The position numbers and the translations under genes are program-made. Below are positions 47,421 through 56,676 of a stretch of 64,000 nucleotides of DNA, piece after piece. The stretch spans positions 62,001-126,000 of the forward strand of contig JBCDLH010000004.1 in assembly GCA_038745585.1 (NCBI GenBank), in the 5' to 3' direction. The stretch comes from HLUCCA09 sp038745585 (GTDB taxonomy: Bacteria; Pseudomonadota; Alphaproteobacteria; Rhodobacterales; Rhodobacteraceae). Each line of letters opens with the position of its first letter. The stretch's first letter is position 1. A model generated the notes under the pieces. It worked only from the letters and a program-made list of their open reading frames with translations, was not told the origin of the DNA and searched no databases.

Positions 47421-48309
47421 CGCGGCGCTGGCCGAGGCGCCGTTTGAGTCCAGGCTCAAAGCTGCGTCGGAGCGCGTTCACGCACTCTTGCGGGAGGAGC
47501 TGTCGCGCTTTCCCGGCGTCTCTGTGGTCGATGCGATGGGCTATGCGCTGGAAGGTGGCAAGGGCTTGCGCGGCTTTCTTGTTATGGAGGGCGCTGCGCT
47601 CTTCGGCGTGGCGCCGGAGACGTCGCGCTATGCTGCTGCTGCTGTCGAAGCGGTGCACACCTATTCCCTGGTGCATGACGATTTGCCGGCGATGGATGAC
47701 GACGATCTGAGGCGCGGCCAGCCGACCGTTCACGTCAAGTGGGACGAAGCGACGGCGGTCCTGGTCGGCGACGCGCTCCATTGCCTCGCCTTCGAGCTTT
47801 TGGCGCGTGAGGGTGCGGCCCCAAGCGCCGAGCGCCGCATCGCTTTGGTCGCCCGCCTCGCCGAAGCTGCGGGTGCGCGCGGGATGGTCCTGGGTCAAGC
47901 GCTCGACATGGCCGCGGAAAGCGCGTCCTCTCCGCTCGACCTTGCAGAGATCGAACGCTTGCAGGCCGCCAAGACCGGCGCGCTTATCCGATGGTCGGGC
48001 GAGGCTGGGGCGGTCATCGCGGGGCAAGATCCGACGCCCCTGCGACACTACGCCGAGGCGCTGGGGCTCGCTTTTCAGATCGCGGATGACATCCTTGATG
48101 TTGAGGGCGACGCGGCCTCGGCCGGTAAACGCCTGCGAAAGGATGATGCCGCCGGCAAAGCGACCTTCGTCTCCCTTCTCGGCCTCGAAGCCGCCAGAGC
48201 GCGGGCGGCAGAGCTTGTGCAGGAGGCGTGCAGCGCGCTTGATCCTTACGGTGCGCGCGCAGATGTGTTGCGGGCGGCGGCGCGCTTCGTTATCGCGCGC
48301 CGAAAGTAG
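47413..48309 (+). CDS. ispA: Farnesyl/geranyl diphosphate synthase
   Basis: A 298-residue prenyl diphosphate synthase that joins isopentenyl diphosphate to allylic diphosphates, giving farnesyl diphosphate. The first aspartate-rich motif is LVHDDLPAMDDDDLRRG, the second FQIADDILDVEGD; GGKGLRGFLV and KTGALIRWS complete the active site. It precedes dxs, so early and middle isoprenoid steps lie together. Confidence 0.95.
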   Translation: MASAALAEAPFESRLKAASERVHALLREELSRFPGVSVVDAMGYALEGGKGLRGFLVMEGAALFGVAPETSRYAAAAVEAVHTYSLVHDDLPAMDDDDLRRGQPTVHVKWDEATAVLVGDALHCLAFELLAREGAAPSAERRIALVARLAEAAGARGMVLGQALDMAAESASSPLDLAEIERLQAAKTGALIRWSGEAGAVIAGQDPTPLRHYAEALGLAFQIADDILDVEGDAASAGKRLRKDDAAGKATFVSLLGLEAARARAAELVQEACSALDPYGARADVLRAAARFVIARRK

Positions 48310-48365
48310 CGCCGGGGCTGCGTTTGGGGGCGGGTCGGACGGCGCGGGGAAGGAAAGACGACGCG

Positions 48366-50303
48366 ATGACGACGACACCCACGACGCCGCTGTTGGACCT
48401 CGTACGAAGTCCGGCAGATCTGCGACACTTGTCGGACCGGGACCTCGATCGCCTCGCGGCCGACGTGCGCGCCGAAACGATCAGTGCCGTCAGCCAGACG
48501 GGGGGGCATCTCGGCGCAGGGCTGGGTGTCGTCGAGCTGACCGTCGCGCTTCACGCCGTCTTTGACACACCGCGGGACCGGCTGATTTGGGACGTTTCGC
48601 ACCAATGTTACCCACACAAGATTCTGACCGGGCGGCGGGATCAGATCCGCACGCTGCGGCAGAAAGACGGGCTGAGCGGGTTCACCAAGCGCTCTGAAAG
48701 CCCCTACGATCCGTTCGGAGCCGCGCACTCGTCGACGTCGATCTCTGCCGCGCTTGGCTTTGCCATCGCGCGACACCTTGGCGGTCGCCCCGAGGAACGC
48801 GGCGAGCCGCCGCTCGGCGACGCGATTGCCGTCATCGGTGATGGGGCGTTGAGCGCCGGTATGGCCTATGAGGCAATGAACAACGCCGGGCATGAGGGGC
48901 GGCGCCTGATCGTGATCCTCAATGACAACGAAATGTCGATTGCGCCGCCCGTGGGCGCGATGTCGTCTTACCTTTCGCGGCTGTATGCCGGCGCGCCGTT
49001 CCAAGAGTTCAAAGCGGCAGCGAAGGGGGCAGTCAGTCTCTTGCCCGAGCCCTTGCGCGAGGGGGCGCGGCGCGCGAAAGATCTGCTCAAGCATTCGGTC
49101 GTTGGCGGCACGCTGTTCGAGGAGCTCGGCTTTTCCTATGTTGGCCCGATCGACGGGCACGACATGGAGCAACTGCTCGCCGTCCTGCGCACCGTCAAGG
49201 CGCGGGCAGACGGGCCCGTTCTGATCCACGCAATCACCAAAAAGGGCAAGGGCTACGGCCCGGCCGAGGAGGCGCGGGACAAGGGGCATGGCGTCTCAAA
49301 GTTCGACGTCGTCACCGGGGAGCAGAAGAAGACCCCGTCGAATGCGCCATCCTACACCAAGGTCTTTGCCGAGGCGCTAATCGGCGAAGCCGGACGGGAC
49401 GAGCGGATCACGGCCGTGACCGCGGCGATGCCCGACGGGACGGGGCTCAAGCAATTCGCCGAGCGCTTTCCCTCGCGCTGTTTCGATGTGGGGATCGCCG
49501 AGCAGCACGCCGTCACGTTTTGCGCTGGCCAGGCGGCAGGGGGGCTGAAGCCGTTTTGCGCGATCTACTCGACGTTTTTGCAGCGTGGCTACGATCAGGT
49601 CGTCCACGATGTGGCGATCCAGCGCCTCCCCGTGCGCTTTGCCATCGACCGGGCGGGCCTCGTCGGCGCGGACGGCGCGACCCATGCGGGCGCCTTTGAC
49701 ACGGCGTATCTGGCCAATTTGCCCGGTTTCGTGGTGATGGCCGCGGCGGATGAGGCAGAGCTTGTCCACATGGTGGCAACGGCAGTCGCACATGATGAGG
49801 GGCCAATTGCTTTTCGCTTTCCGCGTGGCGAAGGCGTCGGCGTCGAGATGCCCGAGCGTGGCACTCCGCTGGAGATCGGCAAGGGCCGGATCGTACGCGA
49901 GGGCAAAGGCGTGGCGCTCCTCAATTTTGGCGCGCGGCTCAAAGAGGTCAGCGAAGCGGCTGAGCGTCTGGCGCAGAAGGGCATCGGCCCGACGGTTGCC
50001 GATGCCCGCTTCGCCAAACCCCTCGACCGGGACCTTATCCTGCGGCTCGCCGCCGAGCACGAGGCGCTTATCACGGTCGAGGAGGGGGCGATCGGCGGCT
50101 TTGCGTCCCATGTCGCGCATCTCTTGGCGGAGCAGGGCATCTTTGACACGGGGCTGAAGTTTCGCTCCATGGTCTTGCCCGACGCATTCATCGACCAAGC
50201 CTCGCCGTATGACATGTATGCTGTCGCGAGGCTGAATGCCGAAGACATCGTCGAAAAGGTACTTTCCGTCATGGGCGTGGCGGAGCTCGGCGCGCGGGCT
50301 TAG
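48366..50303 (+). CDS. dxs: 1-deoxy-D-xylulose-5-phosphate synthase
   Basis: A thiamine-diphosphate enzyme of 645 residues that condenses pyruvate and glyceraldehyde 3-phosphate, the first step of the MEP isoprenoid pathway. Marks: VSHQCYPHKILTGRRD, the ThDP/Mg motif in GDGALSAGMAYEAMNNAG and NDNEMSI, FDVGIAEQHAVTFCAGQAAG (catalytic glutamate) and DRAGLVGADGATHAGAFD. Normal length. It converges on cueR. The ATG at 48366 follows GGAAAGACGACGCG. Confidence 0.97.
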   Translation: MTTTPTTPLLDLVRSPADLRHLSDRDLDRLAADVRAETISAVSQTGGHLGAGLGVVELTVALHAVFDTPRDRLIWDVSHQCYPHKILTGRRDQIRTLRQKDGLSGFTKRSESPYDPFGAAHSSTSISAALGFAIARHLGGRPEERGEPPLGDAIAVIGDGALSAGMAYEAMNNAGHEGRRLIVILNDNEMSIAPPVGAMSSYLSRLYAGAPFQEFKAAAKGAVSLLPEPLREGARRAKDLLKHSVVGGTLFEELGFSYVGPIDGHDMEQLLAVLRTVKARADGPVLIHAITKKGKGYGPAEEARDKGHGVSKFDVVTGEQKKTPSNAPSYTKVFAEALIGEAGRDERITAVTAAMPDGTGLKQFAERFPSRCFDVGIAEQHAVTFCAGQAAGGLKPFCAIYSTFLQRGYDQVVHDVAIQRLPVRFAIDRAGLVGADGATHAGAFDTAYLANLPGFVVMAAADEAELVHMVATAVAHDEGPIAFRFPRGEGVGVEMPERGTPLEIGKGRIVREGKGVALLNFGARLKEVSEAAERLAQKGIGPTVADARFAKPLDRDLILRLAAEHEALITVEEGAIGGFASHVAHLLAEQGIFDTGLKFRSMVLPDAFIDQASPYDMYAVARLNAEDIVEKVLSVMGVAELGARA

Positions 50304-50329
50304 GTGGTGCGGCCCGGCCCGCCCCTCCA

Positions 50330-50728
50330 TCACGGTCCGGCGAGCCCGGCTAGGATCGGGCAATCGGGGCGGTCGTCTCCGGCGCAAGTCTCCACCAAAT
50401 GTGCGAGGGTGTCTCGCATCGCGGTCAAATCGGCGATCTTGGCGTCGATCTGCGCGAGATGCTCGCGCGCGATGGCTTTGACTTCGGCAGAAGCGCGGGC
50501 CTTGTCGCGGTAAAGCGCGAGGAGTGCACGGCATTCCTCGATGGAGAAACCGAGCGCGCGCGCGCGGGCCACGAAGGTCAGCTCATGAAGAGACGCGGCG
50601 TTGAACGCGCGGTAGCCGTTTGCGCTCCGTTGCGGACGAATGAGCCCGATCTCTTCGTAATAGCGGATGGTCTTGGCGGGCAGACCCGTGCGCTCGGCCG
50701 CTTCGCCAATGCTCGCCAGCGCAATCAT
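50330..50728 (-). CDS. cueR: Copper-responsive MerR-type regulator
   Basis: A MerR-family protein of 132 residues. The N-terminal helix-turn-helix is SIGEAAERTGLPAKTIRYYE followed by EIGLIRPQRSANGYR. The C-terminal metal loop has two cysteines separated by seven residues (TCAGDDRPDCPIL), the CueR spacing for Cu(I), Ag(I) or Au(I). It overlaps the copA stop (ATGA), so repressor/activator and pump are on one transcript. Its binding site lies in front of copA at 53009-53039. Confidence 0.92.
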   Translation of the reverse strand: MIALASIGEAAERTGLPAKTIRYYEEIGLIRPQRSANGYRAFNAASLHELTFVARARALGFSIEECRALLALYRDKARASAEVKAIAREHLAQIDAKIADLTAMRDTLAHLVETCAGDDRPDCPILAGLAGP

Positions 50729-53001
50729 GAGGGGCCCTCTACGGCGGACCGTTGGGGCAGCAGGCCTGTCGCCGAACGCCACGTCCGCAGCGGCCTCCGG
50801 CCAGGTGACGCCTTTGCTAGCCGCAGCGCGTTGCCGACCACGCAGAGCGAGGAAAGCGCCATCGCGCCGCCGGCAAGCACAGGCGATAGCGCCGGCCCGC
50901 CAAAGGGCACCAAAGCGCCGGCAGCGATGGGGATCAGCGCCGTATTGTAGGCGAACGCCCAAAAGAGGTTTTGCCGGATGTTTCGCAGTGTCGCGCGCGA
51001 CATCTCGAGCGCGGCGACGACCCGCCGTGGATCGCCAGCCAAGATGACCGCATCCGCTGCCTCGATGGCGATGTCCGTGCCGGTTCCAATTGCGAGGCCC
51101 ACATCGGCGGCGGCCAAGGCGGGCGCATCGTTTATGCCGTCCCCGACGAATGCCACTGCGCCGCGCTCTGCGCGCAACGTTTCGATGGCGGCGCGCTTTT
51201 CGGCCGGCTTGAGGCCAGAGCGCAGCGCGCCGAGACCGAGCGCATCGGCGACGGCTTGGGCGGGGGCCGCGCGGTCTCCGGTGAGTAGGATCGTGCGCAG
51301 ACCCTTCGCGTGAAGCGTCGCAATCGCCTCCGCCGCACCTTCACGCAGCGTGTCCGCGATGCCGATGAGGCCGACGGCTTCGCCGCCCACCGCAACAAAG
51401 ACCGGGGTCTCGCCAGACGTGTCACAAGCCGTGGCATCGAAGCCTCTGGCGTCGACGCCATGCTCGTTCAGCAGCGCTTCGGTGCCGACCAAGACAGGGG
51501 CGTCATTGATCTCGGCGACGATCCCGGCGCCAACGTGGGCGCGCGCCGCCGTCGCCATTGGCCGCTCCGAGGGCGCGGCGTTGCGGATCGCGTGGGCAAT
51601 CGGGTGCTCCGACTGCGCTTCGGCTGCGGCGGCAAAGCCGAGCACCTGGTCGCGAGACCAGCCCTCAGCCGGGCGCACCCTGGTAACGCGTGGCTTGCCC
51701 TTTGTCAGCGTGCCGGTCTTGTCAAAGGCCACGGTGCGCACGCCTGCCATGCGCTGCATGGCTTCGCCCCGGCGAAAGAGAACGCCGAGCTGCGCCGCGC
51801 GGCTCGTGCCCACCAGGATCGACATCGGCGTTGCAAGGCCCATCGCGCAGGGGCAGGCCACGATCAGCACCGCGACGGCGGCCACGAGCGCCTCGTCAAC
51901 CCGTGCGCCGAAGGCCAGCCAGACCCCGAGCGTGGCCAAGGCAATCAGCAGGATCGCAGGCACGAACCAGGCCGTGATCCGATCCACCAGCGCCTGAACG
52001 GGCAGGCGCCCGGCCTGCGCCTCTTCGACAGTGCGCGCAATGCGCGCGAGCGCAGTGTCGGCGCCGACAGCGGTGGCCTCAACCACGAGCGCGCCTGTGC
52101 CGTTGAACGTTCCGCCGGTCACCTGGTCGCCCTGGCGGCGCGGCGCGGGCAACGGCTCGCCGGTGAGCATCGCTTCGTCAACCTCGGAGGCGCCCTCGCG
52201 CACGACCCCGTCGGTTGGTATGCGAGCGCCGGGACGGACGACCAAGAGATCGCCGGTGGCAATGTCGGCCAACGGGACTTCGCGCTCGGCGCCGCAGCAG
52301 GAGCGCCGGAGCGCTGTTTCGGGTGTGAGATCTAGGAGCGCGCGGATGGTAGCGGAGGCGCGCCCGGCCGCGCGGGCTTCAAGGGAGCGACCGAGGAGGA
52401 TCAGCGTCACGATGACGGCGGCCGCCTCGAAATAGACGGCCCGCGCGTCCGCGGGGAGGAGCGTGGGCGCCAGCGTCACAAGGGTGGAATACGCCCAGGC
52501 CGCGCCGGTGCCGATCGCAACGAGAGCATTCATGTTGGGCTTACCGCTGCGAAGGGCACCCAGGCCGCGAATGAAAAAGACCCGGCCGGGTCCAAAGAGC
52601 ACAGCACTTGTCAGGGCCCATTGCAGGAGGAACAGCTCGGTCTGGCCAATGTGGCGCATCAGCCAATGATGAAACGCAGGAACGGCATGCGCGCCCATTT
52701 CGACGATGACGATTGGCAGGGTCAGGAGCGCGGCCAAGAGGACCGGGTTCCGGGACGGTTGAGGCTCCGCCGCGGCCTTCTCGGCTTGCGCCCTTTCCAG
52801 GGCGGGGTACCCGGCTTTTGCGAGTGCGGCGCGAATGGTCTGTTCGGTTGCCGGTGCTTCAAAGGTCACATGCGCCTGGCGCGTCGCGAGGTTTACCCGC
52901 GCTTCGGTCACTCCGCCCCCGGCGGTCAGCGCTGCCTCGGCTCGCGACACGCAAGCGGCGCAGGTCAGATTGGCGATCCGGAAGGTCGTGGTCTGGGGCA
53001 T
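50725..53001 (-). CDS. copA: Copper-exporting P1B-type ATPase
   Basis: A 758-residue pump that moves Cu(I) out of the cytoplasm. One N-terminal heavy-metal domain has NLTCAACVSR (Cys14, Cys17). Eight membrane helices are expected; the transport motif is VACPCAMGLATP. The catalytic domains show FDKTGTLTKG (phosphorylated Asp), SEHPIAHA and VGDGINDAPALAAADVGLAI. The ATG at 53001 is only eight bases after the predicted -10 element, and the upstream in-frame stretch is not used. No ribosome site precedes it, so translation may be leaderless. Confidence 0.95.
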   Translation of the reverse strand: MPQTTTFRIANLTCAACVSRAEAALTAGGGVTEARVNLATRQAHVTFEAPATEQTIRAALAKAGYPALERAQAEKAAAEPQPSRNPVLLAALLTLPIVIVEMGAHAVPAFHHWLMRHIGQTELFLLQWALTSAVLFGPGRVFFIRGLGALRSGKPNMNALVAIGTGAAWAYSTLVTLAPTLLPADARAVYFEAAAVIVTLILLGRSLEARAAGRASATIRALLDLTPETALRRSCCGAEREVPLADIATGDLLVVRPGARIPTDGVVREGASEVDEAMLTGEPLPAPRRQGDQVTGGTFNGTGALVVEATAVGADTALARIARTVEEAQAGRLPVQALVDRITAWFVPAILLIALATLGVWLAFGARVDEALVAAVAVLIVACPCAMGLATPMSILVGTSRAAQLGVLFRRGEAMQRMAGVRTVAFDKTGTLTKGKPRVTRVRPAEGWSRDQVLGFAAAAEAQSEHPIAHAIRNAAPSERPMATAARAHVGAGIVAEINDAPVLVGTEALLNEHGVDARGFDATACDTSGETPVFVAVGGEAVGLIGIADTLREGAAEAIATLHAKGLRTILLTGDRAAPAQAVADALGLGALRSGLKPAEKRAAIETLRAERGAVAFVGDGINDAPALAAADVGLAIGTGTDIAIEAADAVILAGDPRRVVAALEMSRATLRNIRQNLFWAFAYNTALIPIAAGALVPFGGPALSPVLAGGAMALSSLCVVGNALRLAKASPGRRPLRTWRSATGLLPQRSAVEGPS

Positions 53002-53008
53002 GTGCGTG

Positions 53009-53039
53009 CAGATGGACCTTCCAGCAACGGGAAGGTCAA
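53009..53039 (-). promoter_or_regulatory. CueR-type promoter/operator of copA
   Basis: Read on the minus strand: -35 TTGACC, a long 19-base spacer and -10 CATCTG. The spacer holds the perfect inverted repeat ACCTTCC-N7-GGAAGGT (53016-53036), the known CueR/MerR-type box of copA promoters. The overlong spacer is typical for activation by DNA distortion. Confidence 0.9.
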
Positions 53040-53131
53040 GGGCGCTCACGGGAAAAGCCGGGCTGGCCGGGCGCGGCATGCTGCCCTAGCGTGCCTGAGC
53101 GCACTCAACCGCCCGCTTGCCAGGGAGAGAC

Positions 53132-53521
53132 ATGAACCGCCCGCATCCCATCCGCGCGCTCAGCATCTTGTTCAACGGCCTGGCCGGCGCTTTGGCGGAT
53201 CGTCAGGTACGCTTGCTCTTGAGCTTGACGGTCGGGCTGATCACCGTCGCGACGGTCTTTTATCACCTGGTCGAAGGCTGGGCCGTCATTGATGCGGCGT
53301 ATTTCTCGACCGTGACCATTGCAACGGTTGGCTATGGCGACTTCGTCCCCGAGACGGTTCCGGGCAAGCTCTTTACAATCGTCTATGTCATCGTTGGGAT
53401 CGGGCTTTTCGTTGCGGCAGCCACGGCGATTGCCGACCGGCTGATCCAGAGGGCGCGCGAGCACGAGCGTCTCCTCCGACGACAGGAACGGGCGCGGCGC
53501 GGGCGGGAGCCCCGTGAATGA
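53132..53521 (+). CDS. Two-helix potassium channel-like protein
   Basis: A 129-residue inner-membrane protein with two membrane helices (LLLSLTVGLITVATVFYHLV and FTIVYVIVGIGLFVAAATAI) and the pore loop STVTIATVGYGDFVPET. The selectivity filter TVGYGD is that of K+ channels. The C-terminus is short and basic, with a likely cytoplasmic coiled coil and no RCK domain. It is divergent from copA and cueR. Confidence 0.9.
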   Translation: MNRPHPIRALSILFNGLAGALADRQVRLLLSLTVGLITVATVFYHLVEGWAVIDAAYFSTVTIATVGYGDFVPETVPGKLFTIVYVIVGIGLFVAAATAIADRLIQRAREHERLLRRQERARRGREPRE

Positions 53522-53621
53522 GGCGGGATTGGCCCCGCATGCCGGGTGTTGACCGGCAACAGGCACGGGCTTTGCAGAGGTCTGCCTTGTTCGCCGGAGC
53601 GCCCCAGCCTATCTCCCGATC

Positions 53622-54416
53622 ATGAAACGCTTCTTGCCCTTCCTGCCCTCCGAGCCGCTCGTCAACGTCGTCCGCCTTACGGGGGTCATCGCCTCTGCGT
53701 CGCGCGGGCTGAGCGACGCTGGCATCGCGCCTCTGCTGGAGCGCGCATTTACCAAGGGCAAGCCCAAAGCCGTCGCGCTCGTGCTCAATTCGCCCGGCGG
53801 CTCCCCAACGCAATCCTCGTTGATCGGGGCGCGCATCCGCCGTCTATCGGAGGAAAAGGAGATCCCCGCGATTGCCTTTGTCGAAGACGTAGCGGCCTCG
53901 GGCGGTTATTGGCTCGCCTGCGCGGCCGACGAGATTATCGTTGACCCTAACTCCGTTGTCGGATCGATCGGCGTCATCTCTGCCTCCTTTGGATTTCACG
54001 ACGCGATCGGGCGGATCGGCGTTGAGCGCCGCGTGCACACCGCAGGCAAGTCCAAGAGCTTTCTCGACCCGTTCCGCCCCGAGAAGGAAGAGGACATTGC
54101 CCGCCTGATCGATCTGCAAGAGCAGATCCACGGCAACTTCATTGATCATGTCAAAGCCCGGCGCGCGGGCAAGATCGACGCCGATGCCGATCTCTTCACC
54201 GGGGAGATCTGGGTCGGCCAGCGCTCCGTTGAGGTCGGCCTCGCCGATGGCGTGGGCCATCTCGTACCGGAGATGAAAAAGCGTTTCGGCGACAAGACGA
54301 AATTCAACGTCTTCGGTCAGCGCCGCGGGCTTTTACGGCGGCTCGGGATCGACGCCGCGCATATGATACCCGACATGATCGAGGAACGTGCCCTCTGGGC
54401 GCGCTACGGGCTCTAG
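53622..54416 (+). CDS. S49 family peptidase (SppA/SohB type)
   Basis: A 264-residue serine peptidase of family S49. NSPGGSPTQSSLIGARIRRL, the nucleophile in DVAASGGYWLACAADEI, IVDPNSVVGSIGV and the lysine region in GKSKSFLDPFRPE are the family marks. The N-terminal membrane anchor of SppA is short or missing here, so it may be a SohB-like or cytoplasmic-facing form. It degrades signal peptides or membrane protein fragments in related bacteria. A small zinc-ribbon gene follows directly. Confidence 0.88.
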   Translation: MKRFLPFLPSEPLVNVVRLTGVIASASRGLSDAGIAPLLERAFTKGKPKAVALVLNSPGGSPTQSSLIGARIRRLSEEKEIPAIAFVEDVAASGGYWLACAADEIIVDPNSVVGSIGVISASFGFHDAIGRIGVERRVHTAGKSKSFLDPFRPEKEEDIARLIDLQEQIHGNFIDHVKARRAGKIDADADLFTGEIWVGQRSVEVGLADGVGHLVPEMKKRFGDKTKFNVFGQRRGLLRRLGIDAAHMIPDMIEERALWARYGL

Positions 54417-54614
54417 GTGCTCGTTAAGATCGTCACGTTTTTCCTGATCGGCATCGCGATCTTAGCGATGTTCGGCCGTCTGCGTTTTCCAGGAGGGGCA
54501 CGCCGTCTGGGCGGCCGCGCCCAAAGGGACAAGCTACCGCCGAAGCCCCGCAAATGCCGGCATTGCGGCGCGTTCAAAGTCGGGCGCGGGCCCTGCCCCT
54601 GTGGAAAAGGCTAA
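54417..54614 (+). CDS. Small membrane protein with zinc-ribbon tail, 65 aa
   Basis: A 65-residue protein that begins with GTG directly after the stop of the S49 gene. It has one membrane helix (IVTFFLIGIAILAMFG), a basic loop, and a C-terminal ribbon with four cysteines (CRHCGAFKVGRGPCPCG), likely to bind zinc. The gene order peptidase, small zinc-ribbon protein, exchanger is tight. Function unknown. Confidence 0.75.
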   Translation: MLVKIVTFFLIGIAILAMFGRLRFPGGARRLGGRAQRDKLPPKPRKCRHCGAFKVGRGPCPCGKG

Positions 54615-54620
54615 GGCCAC

Positions 54621-55589
54621 ATGATCAGTGATATCTTGATGGCCAGCCTTGGGCTGGTGATCTTGTTGCTTGCGGGGGATGCGCTGGTGAAAGGCGCGGT
54701 GAACCTCGCGCTTCGGATCGGGGTCTCCGCCCTTCTCGTCTCTCTGACCATCGTCGCCTTCGGAACGTCCGCGCCGGAGCTTCTGATCTCTATCGCGGCG
54801 ATCAAGGACGATGCGGCAGGCATTGCGCTCGGGAACGTCGTCGGTTCGAACACGGCAAACATCCTGCTCGTGCTGGGTGTGCCAGCGCTGATCGCGGGGC
54901 TCGATACCGAGACGTGCGAGACCCAGAAGACCTATGTGATGATGCTCATCGCGTCGGTCCTATTCATCGCGCTGGCGTTTCTCGGCCCCTTCACCTGGTG
55001 GCATGGCGTGATCCTCCTGGCCGGCCTGACGGTGGTGCTGGGCGACGCGTTTCGCGATGCCCAGGCGCACCGCCGCGTGGCGAATGCCAATGAGGACGAG
55101 GATCTCGACCTTGAGGGCGCCGATGAAAGCATGCCGGGCTGGAAGGTCGCGACATTTCTGATCCTCGGTCTGATCGGCCTGCCTCTCGGTGCTGACATTC
55201 TGGTCGACAGCGCGGTCGACATCGCCGCCGAGCTCGGCGTGCCCGACACCGTCATCGGCCTTACGCTGATCGCGGTCGGGACGTCGCTTCCCGAACTCGC
55301 GACCACCGTCATGGCCGCACTTCGCAGGCAGTCCGACGTGGCTCTCGGCAATGTCATCGGCTCGAACATGTTCAACCTGCTCGCGATCATTGGCATCTCG
55401 ACCTTTGTTGGGCCGATCCCGGTGGACCCGTCGTTTCTTCGTTTCGACCTTTGGGTGATGCTGGCCGCGTCGCTTCTGCTCGCGCCGTTTGTCTTTTTGC
55501 GCTGGCACATGGGGATGGGCTGGGGCGTGGCGTTGACCGGGGCGTATGTCGCCTATCTCCTCGTCGTCAGCGTGGGAGCAGTCAAATGA
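54621..55589 (+). CDS. Calcium/sodium antiporter (CaCA family, YrbG-like)
   Basis: A 322-residue inner-membrane exchanger with about ten helices in two inverted halves. Each half has the alpha-repeat signature: IVAFGTSAPELLISIAAI with GNVVGSNTANI in the first, and LIAVGTSLPELATTVMAA with GNVIGSNMFNL in the second. These residues bind Ca2+/Na+. A charged cytoplasmic loop (NANEDEDLDLEGADESM) lies between the halves. Its stop overlaps the start of the next gene (ATGA). Confidence 0.92.
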   Translation: MISDILMASLGLVILLLAGDALVKGAVNLALRIGVSALLVSLTIVAFGTSAPELLISIAAIKDDAAGIALGNVVGSNTANILLVLGVPALIAGLDTETCETQKTYVMMLIASVLFIALAFLGPFTWWHGVILLAGLTVVLGDAFRDAQAHRRVANANEDEDLDLEGADESMPGWKVATFLILGLIGLPLGADILVDSAVDIAAELGVPDTVIGLTLIAVGTSLPELATTVMAALRRQSDVALGNVIGSNMFNLLAIIGISTFVGPIPVDPSFLRFDLWVMLAASLLLAPFVFLRWHMGMGWGVALTGAYVAYLLVVSVGAVK

Positions 55590-56386
55590 TGGAAAAGCGG
55601 GCTCTGGTGACCGGCGGCGGCAAGCGGCTTGGCGCGGCAATGTCGCGCTATCTCGGCACGCGCGGCTTTGACGTCGCGATCCACTACAACGGCTCCGAGG
55701 CGGGCGCGGTCGAGGTTGCCGCCGACGTTGCGCGGGCTGGCAGACAGGGCATCCCGCTCCAGGGCGACCTGTTGGACGAGAACGCAACCGAAGGGCTCGT
55801 CGGCCGGGCGGCGGACGCGCTGGGCGGGCCGCTGACCCTGCTGGTCAACAACGCCTCAATCTTTGAGCCGGACACTTTGCAGACCGTGTCCCGCAAGAGC
55901 TGGGACAGGCATCTGGAGAGCAATCTGCGCGTGCCTGTGGTCCTCTCTCAAGCCTTTGCTGCGCAGGCGCCGCGGGCGACGCAGGATCATCGGGGCGAGC
56001 CGCTGCCACAAGCGCTGATCGTCAACATGCTCGACTGTCGGATACATCAGCTGACGCCAAACTACCTCTCTTACACGCTCGCCAAGATGGCGCTCTACGC
56101 CTTTACCACGACGGGAGCGCAATCGCTGGTGCCCGATATCCGTGTCAACGGGATTGGCCCGGGCTGGACCCTTCGCGACCCCGATCAGAGCGATGAGGAC
56201 TTCCTGCGCGCCCGTGCCGCAGTCATTCCAGGCCGCGGGCCTGGCGCTCCGGACATTTGCGCAGCACTCGGATTCTTCCTCGATTCGCCTTCCGTAACCG
56301 GCCAAACCATCGTCGTGGACGGCGGTCAGCAGTTTGATTGGCCGAGCCGGAAATCCGGCGTTAAGACACCTGTAAACGTGGAATGA
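55586..56386 (+). CDS. Short-chain dehydrogenase/reductase (FolM/PTR-like)
   Basis: A 266-residue NAD(P)-dependent reductase. The cofactor motif is VTGGGKRLGAAMSRYLG and the core NNAS motif LLVNNASIFEPD; the catalytic pair is YTLAK in NYLSYTLAKMALYAF. The usual catalytic serine position reads VNMLDCR, as in pteridine reductase-like and FolM dihydromonapterin reductase-like proteins that carry Asp there. The dinucleotide motif with arginine favours NADPH. Overlap with the exchanger gene is 4 bp. Confidence 0.85.
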   Translation: MMEKRALVTGGGKRLGAAMSRYLGTRGFDVAIHYNGSEAGAVEVAADVARAGRQGIPLQGDLLDENATEGLVGRAADALGGPLTLLVNNASIFEPDTLQTVSRKSWDRHLESNLRVPVVLSQAFAAQAPRATQDHRGEPLPQALIVNMLDCRIHQLTPNYLSYTLAKMALYAFTTTGAQSLVPDIRVNGIGPGWTLRDPDQSDEDFLRARAAVIPGRGPGAPDICAALGFFLDSPSVTGQTIVVDGGQQFDWPSRKSGVKTPVNVE

Positions 56387-56676
56387 CATTTCATTTATGC
56401 ACCTTCTACGGAGCTGTTACATTGCTGTTAGGAAAGACTAAGACTTTCAGTGATTTGGCGCCGTCCGCGAAAAAATAAGAAGCTTTATCAATACTTTAGG
56501 GTGTCGCCTAAAAATTAAGCAACTTAACCAATCGTCCATGATCAAAGGAAAATTCCGGATGGCAGCAACCTTATCCGCAGACTTTTCCACAGAATTGGTG
56601 GACACCTTTGGCCTTGCTCTCGCTCTGCGGTCATTGCAGGCGCAGCCTAACGCGACTCACTTGGAGGTGGCCCGGA
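56387..56676. promoter_or_regulatory. A/T-rich control region before uvrC
   Basis: A 290-bp gap that is clearly richer in A and T than its surroundings. TTATCCGCA (56571-56579) and TTTTCCACA (56583-56591) resemble the DnaA box, which suggests DnaA control of uvrC or a small ORF. A 44-codon frame at 56559-56693 (start MAATLSADFSTELVDT) has AAAGGA upstream and overlaps the uvrC start in another frame; it is possible but unproven. Confidence 0.4.
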
